Notes under the pieces: model-generated
Databases searched by the model: none
What the model saw: the letters and a program-made list of their open reading frames with translations, nothing else
Told to the model about the DNA's origin: nothing
Source of the DNA: Campylobacterales bacterium
Lineage (GTDB): Bacteria; Campylobacterota; Campylobacteria; Campylobacterales; QNZT01
NCBI GenBank assembly: GCA_027055005.1
Contig: JALUNR010000163.1
Location: 1-25,644 of the forward strand
Length of the DNA stretch: 25,644 nucleotides
Direction: 5' to 3'
In this document: one piece after another, positions 7,210 through 14,056 of the stretch
How the letters are laid out: every line of letters starts with the position of its first letter
Numbering within the stretch: the first letter of the stretch is position 1
Program-made: the position numbers and the translations under genes

Positions 7210-9144
7210 GATTATTTTACCAATAACTTTTCCATTAGTTATATGTCCCTCAATTATCTCAACATTTACTTTTTCAAAAAGATCAACATCACTATCAAGT
7301 AAAAATATCCTCATCCCACTAATCTTTTCATCTATACTATGACAAATAGGAGATCTATCTGTATCAGTTATAACAGCTTTTAATACTGCTCCTTTATGTT
7401 TTAAAGCCCATCTTGCATACTTCCTATCCATAAAATCCCAAGCTACTTTAGAAGCCTCTCTTTCTAGTTCACTAACTCTTAAAGCTACTATTTCAAGCTC
7501 ACTTATCATAAATTTTAAAGCTCTCTCATCTTCACCACTTTGATAAGCCTTTAAAAGTCTATGTACAACCAAATCACTATATCTTCGTATAGGAGAAGTG
7601 AAGTGAGTATAACTATCAAATCCTAAGCCAAAATGCCCTTTATTATCTTTATCATATCTTGCTTGTTGCTGGGCTCGTATGATAAGTCTATCAACTTCAG
7701 CTCGAACATCTTTTTCATCAGCTTTTTTTTGCAAATCTCTAATCTTTACATATAAATTTTCATTATCAACTTCACTATATATACCGATAGTCGCCAAAGT
7801 ATCTAACATATCATCTATCTTTGCAAAACTCGGAGCTTCATGAACTCTAAAAATACCTTGAGACAAATCTTTACTAGCCTCTTTATTTGCCAAAAGCATT
7901 GCATCTTCTATCAAAGCATGAGAAGGAGTTTCAACCTCTATTTTAGTTTTGACAAGATTTTGATTTTCATCTAAACTCATTCTTATTTCTTCACTTCTAA
8001 ACTCACATCCATTTTGAAGTCTTTTATCTCTTATCTTAAATAGCAGTTTTTTTAAAGGTAGTAAAAAGTCTAAAATCCTATCATCTATCTCATCAATTCC
8101 TTCAAACTTTCCAGTCAAAAACTCATCTATTCTATCATATGTATATCTTCGTTTAGAGTTTATAACAGCTTCAAATCTTTCACTTTTTTTAACCTCTAAA
8201 CTGCTTTCATCCAAAAATATCTTATAAATATGAGCTAACCTATCAACTTCAGGTTTTAGTGAACAGATATTTTCACTAAGCTCACGAGGTAGCATAGGGA
8301 TAGCCTTATGTGGAAAATAAATAGTAAATCCACGATTTTTTGCCTCTTTATCTATATTTGAAAGATGTGAAACATAGTGGCTAACATCTGCAATAGCTAC
8401 ATAAAGTATAGAGTTTTCTTTATCAAAATATATAGCATCATCAAAATCCTTTGCATCAGGTGGATCAATAGTACAAAAATCAAATCCAGTCAAATCCAAT
8501 CTATCCGGATACATACTTTTATCTACTTCATCACCATAACTTTTTGCTTCTAAAATAGCCTTTTTAGGAAACTCCTCTTTTTTGTTGTAGAGTGCAAGTG
8601 AGATTTTCTCATCCACTTTGGGATCATCTAAAACTCCTAAGACCTCTACAATAGCATTTGTATAATTATCTATCTTTAATACAGTTCCAAGAGGAAGTTG
8701 TTTTAAAGCTTTCTGGCTTGAAGCTATACTCATCGCCATATCAGTTTTGATATTTACACCAATAACTCTTCCCTCAACTTCTTTTGTATAGGCAACACTT
8801 ACAGCAAACTCTTTATGAAGTACTTCTAAAACTTTAGCTTTGGGTCTTCCACCTTTACTAAAAATCCTTTTTGCTAAAACTATATCACCTTTAGTAGCAC
8901 CATTTAAGTCATATCCTTCTATGACTAAATCTTTATGCTTTTTAATAGAAAAACTCTCCAAAAAACCAAGTCCACTTCGAGAAAGGTCTATAACTCCAAA
9001 ACGATACTTACTATCTAGTTTATAAATTCCACCCTTTTGTTTAACAAACTTTCCTCTAACAAGTGAGTTGAAAAGCTCTTCATCCTTTTTTAAAACATCT
9101 TTTTGCTTTATACCAGTAGATAATTTTAGTAAAAACTCTTTCAA
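7177..9144 (-). CDS. rnr: Ribonuclease R (RNB family 3'-5' exoribonuclease)
   Basis: Processive 3'-5' exoribonuclease that degrades structured RNA in mRNA decay and rRNA/tRNA quality control. The 655-residue product has N-terminal cold-shock/OB-like segments (about 45-170) and the RNB catalytic domain with DPPDAKDFDDA at 227-237 (metal-binding Asp227, Asp233, Asp235, Asp236). HFTSPIRRYSDLVVHR follows in the C-terminal half, and a poorly conserved S1-like tail closes the protein. It is near the length I recall for C. jejuni RNase R (about 644) and shorter than E. coli (813). The start is TTG, chosen because AGGGAGAG lies just upstream and the reading frame opens 9 bases after the lipoprotein gene. 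The last codons (RTERDSNSR) and the TAG stop lie within tRNA-Ser on the opposite strand. Confidence 0.95.
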   Translation of the reverse strand: MKEFLLKLSTGIKQKDVLKKDEELFNSLVRGKFVKQKGGIYKLDSKYRFGVIDLSRSGLGFLESFSIKKHKDLVIEGYDLNGATKGDIVLAKRIFSKGGRPKAKVLEVLHKEFAVSVAYTKEVEGRVIGVNIKTDMAMSIASSQKALKQLPLGTVLKIDNYTNAIVEVLGVLDDPKVDEKISLALYNKKEEFPKKAILEAKSYGDEVDKSMYPDRLDLTGFDFCTIDPPDAKDFDDAIYFDKENSILYVAIADVSHYVSHLSNIDKEAKNRGFTIYFPHKAIPMLPRELSENICSLKPEVDRLAHIYKIFLDESSLEVKKSERFEAVINSKRRYTYDRIDEFLTGKFEGIDEIDDRILDFLLPLKKLLFKIRDKRLQNGCEFRSEEIRMSLDENQNLVKTKIEVETPSHALIEDAMLLANKEASKDLSQGIFRVHEAPSFAKIDDMLDTLATIGIYSEVDNENLYVKIRDLQKKADEKDVRAEVDRLIIRAQQQARYDKDNKGHFGLGFDSYTHFTSPIRRYSDLVVHRLLKAYQSGEDERALKFMISELEIVALRVSELEREASKVAWDFMDRKYARWALKHKGAVLKAVITDTDRSPICHSIDEKISGMRIFLLDSDVDLFEKVNVEIIEGHITNGKVIGKIIWRTERDSNSR

Positions 9145-9153
9145 CTACTCTCC

Positions 9154-9339
9154 CTAAAAAGGTATAGCTGCATCAGCTGCATCACCAACTTTACTTATGC
9201 TATCACCCACTACATCTGGAGTTACAATATTTACAACTGCTCCTGTTACCCTAAATGGAGCTGCAACAAGTGAACCAACTCCACAACCACTTAAAATAAA
9301 TCCTATCAATAAACTAAATACAAATATTTTTAATTTCAT
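9154..9339 (-). CDS. Small lipoprotein of unknown function
   Basis: A 61-residue product with a clear lipoprotein signal: Lys2/Lys4, a hydrophobic run, and lipobox LSGC with the cysteine at residue 19. After the cysteine comes a Val/Ala/Gly-rich peptide (GVGSLVAAPFRVTGAVVNIV, then TPDVVGDSISKVGDAADAAIPF) that could form an amphipathic helix. It resembles the short, otherwise undescribed lipoproteins seen across Proteobacteria; no function is known to me. The ATG is preceded by AAAAGGA. It is the first gene of a two-gene unit with rnr (9-base gap) and has its own -10 box upstream. Envelope location is inferred from the lipobox. Confidence 0.8.
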   Translation of the reverse strand: MKLKIFVFSLLIGFILSGCGVGSLVAAPFRVTGAVVNIVTPDVVGDSISKVGDAADAAIPF

Positions 9340-9365
9340 ATAAATCCTTTTATCACAATAAATCT

Positions 9366-9371
9366 ATTGTA
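9366..9371 (-). promoter_or_regulatory. -10 box for the lipoprotein-rnr unit
   Basis: The minus strand reads TGA-TACAAT after a run of eight T residues, an extended -10 element about 27 bases before the lipoprotein ATG. It is back to back with the sigma28 promoter of the GGDEF gene in a 106-base divergent gap. Confidence 0.5.
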
Positions 9372-9387
9372 TCATAAAAAAAATAAT

Positions 9388-9414
9388 TAAAGTTTTATTT
9401 ACTTTTGCCGATAT
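9388..9414 (+). promoter_or_regulatory. Sigma28 (FliA) promoter of the GGDEF gene
   Basis: TAAAGTTT (9388-9395), an 11-base spacer, then GCCGATAT (9407-9414). This matches the classical flagellar sigma28 consensus TAAAGTTT-N11-GCCGATAA at 15 of 16 positions with exact spacing, and also fits the Campylobacter CGATWT -10. Transcription would begin about 7 bases downstream, giving a leader of about 25 bases with AAGGAAA before the ATG at 9446. Consensus recalled from knowledge, match seen in the sequence. Confidence 0.85.
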
Positions 9415-9445
9415 TATTTTACAAGCAAAGGGAAAAGGAAACTAA

Positions 9446-10618
9446 ATGCAACTTAATATCGTTAAGAGTAATAAACTTTACATAAATATTATATATAATC
9501 AATTAAAAAAAAATAAAGATTTTAATATTACAGAAATCACATCTCCTAATAATTTACAAGATTCTACATTTTTGATAATAGATTATTCTGATTTTGATAT
9601 CTATTCCTATATTATAGAAAAAAAATCAATACCAACTCTGTTAATAAGTGAAAAAAATACCTTACAACACAATCAAATAAACAAATCTTTTATATATAAA
9701 ACACCAGAAACAATCAATCACATCATAAATTACTTATATCAGTTGAGATTAAATAAAAAAACAAAAATTTTATTAATAGATGATAATAAACAATCAATTC
9801 AAAAAAAAGAAAAGTATCTTAATTCTCAATTTTATCAAATACTATCGGTAGAAAATCCAATATCAGCACTAGAAATATATGAACAAAATAAAGATATAAA
9901 TATTTTAATTTCCAAAGATAAATTACCTTTACTAAGGGGGATGGAACTTTTAAAAATAATAAGAAGAAGTATCTCAAAAAATAGGCTAGGTTTTATTGCC
10001 ATATCTGATAGTTCTAAAATGTCAGATTTTTTTGATTATGGTGCAAATGATTTTATAGTAGAAGATTTATCAAAAGATGAATTTTTATATAGAGTAAATA
10101 ACTTAACAAATATGTTAAATCACATAGCAAAACTTGAAGATAGTTCCAACAAAGACTTTTTAACTGGACTTTCTAACAGAAAATACTTTTTTACTTTGGC
10201 TTCCAAAATATATGATAAAAAATCAAATTTTGCTTTAGCTATGATAGATATAGATAATTTTAAAAATATAAATGACACTTATGGTCATAAAACTGGAGAT
10301 AAAGTTATAAAAGCATTATCAAATCTTATGAAAAATAGCATAAAAGGTAAAGATATAGTAGCAAGAATGGGTGGTGAAGAATTTATAATTTTATTGCAAG
10401 ATATAAAAACATTAAATGCTATAAATTTTCTAAATAAACTTTGCAAAGATACATCCAAAATAAATATTGATGGTATTAATTTTACTATATCAATAGGCCT
10501 TACCACAAAAAAATCAAACTCTCTTGATGCAATGATTAATGAAGCTGACAAATTTTTATACAAGGCAAAGGAAAATGGTAAAAATCAAGTTATGTCAGAT
10601 ATGAATGTATTTTCTTAA
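9446..10618 (+). CDS. Diguanylate cyclase-like protein with two degenerate receiver domains
   Basis: The C-terminal GGDEF domain (about 235-385) should make c-di-GMP from two GTP. It has DFLTGLSNR (237-245), AMIDIDNFKNINDTYGH (265-281) and an intact active loop GGEEF at 309-313. The product-inhibition I-site (RxxD) reads Lys300-Gly-Lys-Asp303, so feedback inhibition may be weak. Upstream are two receiver-like folds. The first (about 1-95) lacks the acidic pocket. The second (about 106-222) keeps the Asp112-Asp113 pair but has Lys157 at the phospho-acceptor position, and VED (205-207) where the conserved Lys-Pro is expected. Phosphorylation control is therefore unlikely. The gene is solitary, driven by a sigma28 promoter, and its 3' end overlaps coaD on the other strand by 29 bases. 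Confidence 0.88.
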   Translation: MQLNIVKSNKLYINIIYNQLKKNKDFNITEITSPNNLQDSTFLIIDYSDFDIYSYIIEKKSIPTLLISEKNTLQHNQINKSFIYKTPETINHIINYLYQLRLNKKTKILLIDDNKQSIQKKEKYLNSQFYQILSVENPISALEIYEQNKDINILISKDKLPLLRGMELLKIIRRSISKNRLGFIAISDSSKMSDFFDYGANDFIVEDLSKDEFLYRVNNLTNMLNHIAKLEDSSNKDFLTGLSNRKYFFTLASKIYDKKSNFALAMIDIDNFKNINDTYGHKTGDKVIKALSNLMKNSIKGKDIVARMGGEEFIILLQDIKTLNAINFLNKLCKDTSKINIDGINFTISIGLTTKKSNSLDAMINEADKFLYKAKENGKNQVMSDMNVFS

Positions 10619-11066
10619 AAATTACTTTTGAAACCAAGTGAGAAATATCACCTCTATGAGACAATATAGTTCTTACAACCGATGAACTTATAAAAGCATT
10701 TTCTAAAGTTGGCATAAGATATATTGTTTCAATATTTGAATCAAGTGAAGAGTTAGCATATCCCATTTGAAGTTCATATTCAAAGTCACTAACTGCCCTA
10801 AGTCCTCTAACTATAAACTTTATATTCAAACTTTTGGCAAAATCAACTAGTAAATTATCAAAAGAAACAACTTTCACACTTTTTAACTCTTTAGTAGCAA
10901 GTTTTGCCATTTCAACTCTTTTTACTAAATCAAACATAGGTCTTTTTGCCTTTGAGTCGGCAACTGCAACTACTACTTCATCAAAAATATGACTAGCTCT
11001 TTTTATGATGTCTAAATGCCCATTTGTTATAGGATCAAAAGTCCCAGGATATAATGCTTTTTTCAT
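10590..11066 (-). CDS. coaD: Phosphopantetheine adenylyltransferase
   Basis: Transfers AMP from ATP to 4'-phosphopantetheine, the penultimate step of coenzyme A synthesis. The 158-residue product has the nucleotidyltransferase signature YPGTFDPITNGHLDI (6-20, with His18 of the H/TxGH motif), FIVRGLRAVSDFEYE (85-99) and the C-terminal ISSSVVRTI ATP-binding segment. Length is typical. The ATG lies within ATGA, overlapping the ubiX stop by 4 bases. It is the last gene of the flgA-ubiX-coaD cluster, and its final 29 bases are antisense to the end of the GGDEF gene. Confidence 0.97.
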   Translation of the reverse strand: MKKALYPGTFDPITNGHLDIIKRASHIFDEVVVAVADSKAKRPMFDLVKRVEMAKLATKELKSVKVVSFDNLLVDFAKSLNIKFIVRGLRAVSDFEYELQMGYANSSLDSNIETIYLMPTLENAFISSSVVRTILSHRGDISHLVSKVIFKKIHSYLT

Positions 11067-11590
11067 CTCTCATCTCCCCATCTATCAAATAAATTATGTT
11101 CAATTCCCAGCATATCAAACCACTTTCCTATCAAAAAATCTTCCATCATATTTAAATTTTGTTGATTTGAATAATATCCTAAAATAGGTGGAGCTATAAC
11201 AACTCCAAGATTTGATAATTTTAACATATTTTCTAAAGCAATAGAAGAATATGGCATCTCTCGTGGAGCTAAAATCAACTTTTTTTTCTCTTTTATCATA
11301 ACCGATGCACATCTTGTAATAAGATTATCTGCTATCCCACAAGATATTTTTGCTAAAGTATTCATACTAGTTGGAAGGATTATCATAGCATCAACTCTAA
11401 AACTTCCACTAGAGATCGATGCAGAAATATTTGAATTTTTAAACTCTTTTATTTTTTCTTCTTTTTCAAAAACAACTTTTGCACTTTCACTTTGCACCAC
11501 AAAAACTTCTACACTCTTAGGTAGTGCTTCAACAAACTTTTTTGCTAATCTTACTCCACTAGCACCACTTATTCCTAAAACAAGCTTCAC
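11063..11590 (-). CDS. ubiX: Flavin prenyltransferase UbiX
   Basis: Makes prenylated FMN, the cofactor of UbiD-type decarboxylases. The 175-residue product begins with the flavoprotein motif LGISGASGVRLAKKF (4-18), has the Ser-rich loop ASISSGSFRVDAMIILPTSMNTLAKI, and ends with the conserved LILAPREMPYSSIALENML segment. The start is GTG within GTGA, overlapping the flgA stop by 4 bases. In C. jejuni the same flgA-ubiX-coaD order occurs (from memory). A UbiD partner is not in this window. Confidence 0.94.
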   Translation of the reverse strand: MKLVLGISGASGVRLAKKFVEALPKSVEVFVVQSESAKVVFEKEEKIKEFKNSNISASISSGSFRVDAMIILPTSMNTLAKISCGIADNLITRCASVMIKEKKKLILAPREMPYSSIALENMLKLSNLGVVIAPPILGYYSNQQNLNMMEDFLIGKWFDMLGIEHNLFDRWGDER

Positions 11591-12234
11591 TTTATCAAAA
11601 CCTTGTTAGAAGATAATACTTTTGCTTTTAGTATCTTTTTACTTCCTCTTTTTACCCTTATATACTCACCTACTCTTCCATCTTCCAAAGCTCTAACTGT
11701 AAAATCAAGAATAATCCTCCCATCTCTAGCTTCTGCTGTAATAGTGTCATTTCTATGAATATCTGGAATCTTTCTTACCATTCTTGAAGTTAGTATTTTT
11801 CCTTTTTGTATAAAAGTTTTTGTTTCTATATTATCCAACTTTATAACTGGTTTATCATAAAAATTATTAAATTTTATAGAAATCTTAGTAAAAAAATTCC
11901 TCTCCAAAGGTGTTTTATTTCTTATATCAAAATTAGCCATTAACACATTTACTGATGCATCAATAAAATACTTAAAATAAATCCTTTTTTCATTTTTTTT
12001 ATCACCAAATATAGCTGAAAAATTTCCTCTTTCTCTTTTTATAGAATTTTTTTGAAAAAATACTCTTTTTAACTTATAATTTTTTGGTATATTATTATTT
12101 GCATTAATAGTAATATTTGTTATAGTCATAGTTGGATAATATGCAATAAACTTTCTATGAAGATAACTTTTTAACTCTTCTTCATACGAGAATAAAGATG
12201 ATATGATTAGTAAAAAAATAAATATTGCTTTCAT
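11587..12234 (-). CDS. flgA: Flagellar P-ring assembly chaperone FlgA
   Basis: FlgA is a periplasmic chaperone that assists FlgI polymerisation into the flagellar P-ring. The 215-residue protein has a signal peptide (about 1-17, ending LFSYEEE) and, in its C-terminal half, the SAF-type beta-clip typical of FlgA: a TITAEARDGRIILDFTVRALEDGRVGEYIRVK segment followed by LKAKVLSSNKVLIK. The N-terminal half is poorly conserved, as usual. The ATG lacks a convincing ribosome-binding site; the sequence just upstream is TTTAGCTACTATTATCCTT. No sigma28 or sigma54 consensus was found upstream. It is the first gene of the cluster with ubiX and coaD, linked by 4-base overlaps. Confidence 0.9.
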   Translation of the reverse strand: MKAIFIFLLIISSLFSYEEELKSYLHRKFIAYYPTMTITNITINANNNIPKNYKLKRVFFQKNSIKRERGNFSAIFGDKKNEKRIYFKYFIDASVNVLMANFDIRNKTPLERNFFTKISIKFNNFYDKPVIKLDNIETKTFIQKGKILTSRMVRKIPDIHRNDTITAEARDGRIILDFTVRALEDGRVGEYIRVKRGSKKILKAKVLSSNKVLIK

Positions 12235-12288
12235 AAGGATAATAGTAGCTAAAATAAGTAAAAAATTTGTGAATTCACATCAGCAACA

Positions 12289-12327
12289 AACAAGATGCTA
12301 TAAAGGAGGCAAAAAGAGCATCTTGTT
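12289..12327. ncRNA. Perfect stem-loop; candidate small RNA or flgA leader element
   Basis: AACAAGATGCT (12289-12299) pairs perfectly with AGCATCTTGTT (12317-12327) around a 17-base loop. On the plus strand the loop shows AAAGGAGG, a Shine-Dalgarno sequence. On the minus strand it shows CCTCC, an anti-Shine-Dalgarno sequence, and a TATAAT (12384-12389) lies about 57 bases upstream in that direction. A minus transcript of about 90 bases, or a 140-base flgA leader, is plausible. No clean U-run follows the stem in either direction. Confidence 0.35.
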
Positions 12328-12365
12328 CATATATAAATATTTTTGAGTTAGTTCTCAATTACTTA

Positions 12366-12378
12366 TGTCATAATGACA
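12366..12378. promoter_or_regulatory. 13-base palindrome, possible operator
   Basis: TGTCATAATGACA is a perfect palindrome around a central A, in the gap between flgA and queC and close to the minus-strand -10 at 12384-12389. It would overlap the start of a minus-strand transcript. The binding protein is unknown. Confidence 0.3.
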
Positions 12379-12451
12379 ATACCATTATACATAATAAGAC
12401 TAAAATTATCCTTTTTATTTTTATTTAATTTTATTATATAAGGAAAAACTA

Positions 12452-13123
12452 ATGAAAAAAGCTGTTTGTATTATAAGTGGAGGTATGGATAGTGCCTTAA
12501 GTAGCTATATAGCAAAGTATAAAGATGGCTATGAAATCATAGCTGTTCATTTTAACTATGGACAAAAAACTGAAGATAAAGAACTAGAATGTTACAAATA
12601 TATATCTAAAAGTTTAAATGCTATTAAAATGATAGATTTAAATCTTCACTTTATAAGTGATATTGGTGGTTCAGCTCTAACTGATAAAGATATAGAAATC
12701 CCCAAAGATGGATTAAAACCAGGGATTCCTATAACTTATGTACCATTTAGAAATGGTATATTTTTATCAATAGCAGCAGCAATAGCAGAAAAAGAACAAG
12801 CCGATGCAATATACATAGGAGTTGTACAAGAAGATAGTAGTGGATATCCCGATTGTAGTGAAAACTTTATAACTTCTTTGCAAAAAGCTATTGATGATGG
12901 AACAAAACCTGAAACTAAAATCAAGTTAAAAACCCCTCTAGTTCATCTAAAAAAAGAAGAAATAGTAAAAGAAGCTAAACAAATGAAAGTTCCACTAAAA
13001 AATACTTGGAGTTGCTATGAAAGAGGAGATAAAGCTTGTGGAGTTTGTGATAGTTGCAGACTTAGACTAAAAGGTTTTAAACTAGCTAATTTAAAAGATG
13101 AAATAGAGTATAATCAAGCATAA
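12452..13123 (+). CDS. queC: 7-cyano-7-deazaguanine (preQ0) synthase
   Basis: ATP-dependent conversion of 7-carboxy-7-deazaguanine to preQ0 in the queuosine pathway. The 223-residue product has the PP-loop SGGMDS at 9-14 and a C-terminal zinc site formed by Cys188, Cys196, Cys199 and Cys202 (SCYE, then ACGVCDSC), plus YVPFRNGIFLSIAAAIAE (96-113), a family hallmark. The ATG is preceded by AAGGAAAAACTA. No preQ1 riboswitch was recognised upstream. It is 17 bases before the 77-residue gene and probably leads a transcript through the dUTPase and EI24 genes. Confidence 0.96.
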   Translation: MKKAVCIISGGMDSALSSYIAKYKDGYEIIAVHFNYGQKTEDKELECYKYISKSLNAIKMIDLNLHFISDIGGSALTDKDIEIPKDGLKPGIPITYVPFRNGIFLSIAAAIAEKEQADAIYIGVVQEDSSGYPDCSENFITSLQKAIDDGTKPETKIKLKTPLVHLKKEEIVKEAKQMKVPLKNTWSCYERGDKACGVCDSCRLRLKGFKLANLKDEIEYNQA

Positions 13124-13140
13124 AATTGTAAAGGGATTTT

Positions 13141-13374
13141 GTGATAAAAATATATAATTGCATAGATGATTATCTTAAAAAATTAGAAAATGAAGTTATG
13201 AAGTTGCTTGATGATACTTCAATGCCACTTACTATAAAAAATCAAAAAATGGAACCTTTAGCTTTACAGAAAAAAGTGTTACTAAAAACAAAAGAAGACC
13301 TTATAAAGATAGAAGAAACAAACTTTGTAGCAGAATGTAAAATGTACACAAAAGGAAATACAAATGACAAGTAA
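13141..13374 (+). CDS. Unrecognised 77-residue protein
   Basis: I do not recognise this protein. It is predicted soluble, helical and charged (many Lys and Glu), without a signal peptide or membrane segment, and has a single zinc-unlikely pair of cysteines (residues 7 and 66). The start is GTG, with AAAGGG 7-8 bases upstream; the first in-frame ATG would remove 19 residues. It begins 17 bases after queC and ends 11 bases inside the dUTPase gene, so it sits inside a co-directional cluster, which supports it being real. Base composition matches its neighbours. Confidence 0.65.
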   Translation: MIKIYNCIDDYLKKLENEVMKLLDDTSMPLTIKNQKMEPLALQKKVLLKTKEDLIKIEETNFVAECKMYTKGNTNDK

Positions 13375-14056
13375 AGAAAAACTAATAGAAATGCTAAATT
13401 TACAACAAAAACTAAATGATGAAACAAATGGTAAAGATTGGGAAAATGGATATACCAAACAAAACCGCCTTATAAACTGGAGAAGATGTATATATATGGA
13501 GTTAGCAGAATTAGTAGATAGTTTTAACTGGAAACATTGGAAAGATATAAATATAGCCCCTGACTGGGAAAATGTCAAAATAGAATTAGTTGATATTTGG
13601 CACTTTGTTTTGAGTTTAGCTCTTGAAGAGTATAAATTAGCAAACAAAGGTGATATAGAAGATATAGCAAATTATATCTTAGATACTCAAAACTTTGTAA
13701 ACTTTAAAAATGAACCAACTCCCGTTCATGATGAAGATATATATATGATTATAAATACCATTGAACACTTTATCAAAGATACAATAGATGGAAAAAAATT
13801 TAACAAACTTATTGATGATTTTTTAGAAGTAGCTATTCAGTGTGGATTAAACATAGATATACTCTATAAGTTTTATATCGCAAAAAATGTTCTTAACCAA
13901 TTTCGTCAAGATAATGGATATAAAGATGGAAGCTATATAAAAAATTGGAATAACAAAGAAGACAATATGGTAATGCTAGAAATCCTTGAAAACAAACTAC
14001 TAAATGCAAAAGAATTATACAATGAACTTGAAAAAAATTATCCAGTTAAGTCTTAA
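13364..14056 (+). CDS. dut: Dimeric (all-alpha) dUTP pyrophosphatase
   Basis: Hydrolyses dUTP (and probably dUDP) to dUMP, keeping uracil out of DNA and supplying thymidylate synthesis. The 230-residue product is the dimeric, MazG-related type found in Campylobacter, not the trimeric jelly-roll type. The signature runs LQQKLNDETNGKDWENGY (13-30), INWRRCIYMELAELVDSFNWKHWK (37-60) and VKIELVDIWHFVLSLALEEY (71-90). Magnesium ligands are expected at Glu46, Glu49, Glu74 and Asp77. The ATG overlaps the preceding small gene by 11 bases, and the 3' end overlaps the membrane-protein gene. Confidence 0.94.
   Translation: MTSKEKLIEMLNLQQKLNDETNGKDWENGYTKQNRLINWRRCIYMELAELVDSFNWKHWKDINIAPDWENVKIELVDIWHFVLSLALEEYKLANKGDIEDIANYILDTQNFVNFKNEPTPVHDEDIYMIINTIEHFIKDTIDGKKFNKLIDDFLEVAIQCGLNIDILYKFYIAKNVLNQFRQDNGYKDGSYIKNWNNKEDNMVMLEILENKLLNAKELYNELEKNYPVKS

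Larger units (their letters stand above)
12235..12451. other. Longest intergenic region (217 bases), divergent flgA / queC
   Basis: Contains a perfect 11-base stem-loop (12289-12327), a short TTGAG/CTCAA repeat (12343-12358), a 13-base palindrome TGTCATAATGACA (12366-12378) and a minus-strand TATAAT (12384-12389). A T-rich tract then leads to AAGGA before the queC ATG. No open frame above 10 codons looks translated. I could not match it to a known RNA family. Confidence 0.6.

Noticed and set aside
12298..12336. A 10-codon minus-strand leader peptide (MNKMLFLPPL) overlapping the hairpin
   Set aside because: No ribosome-binding site precedes the ATG, and no amino-acid theme links it to flgA.
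12420..12452. Possible preQ1 riboswitch before queC, because of the GGAAAAACTAA sequence
   Set aside because: The A-rich tail resembles the 3' part of a preQ1-I aptamer, but no matching C-rich loop or stem is found upstream; it is better explained as the ribosome-binding region.
13282..13647. Open frame of 121 codons on the minus strand across the dUTPase gene
   Set aside because: It lies antisense to a well-supported enzyme, is rich in Ser/Phe/Cys as expected of a complement of A-rich coding DNA, and has no ribosome-binding site.
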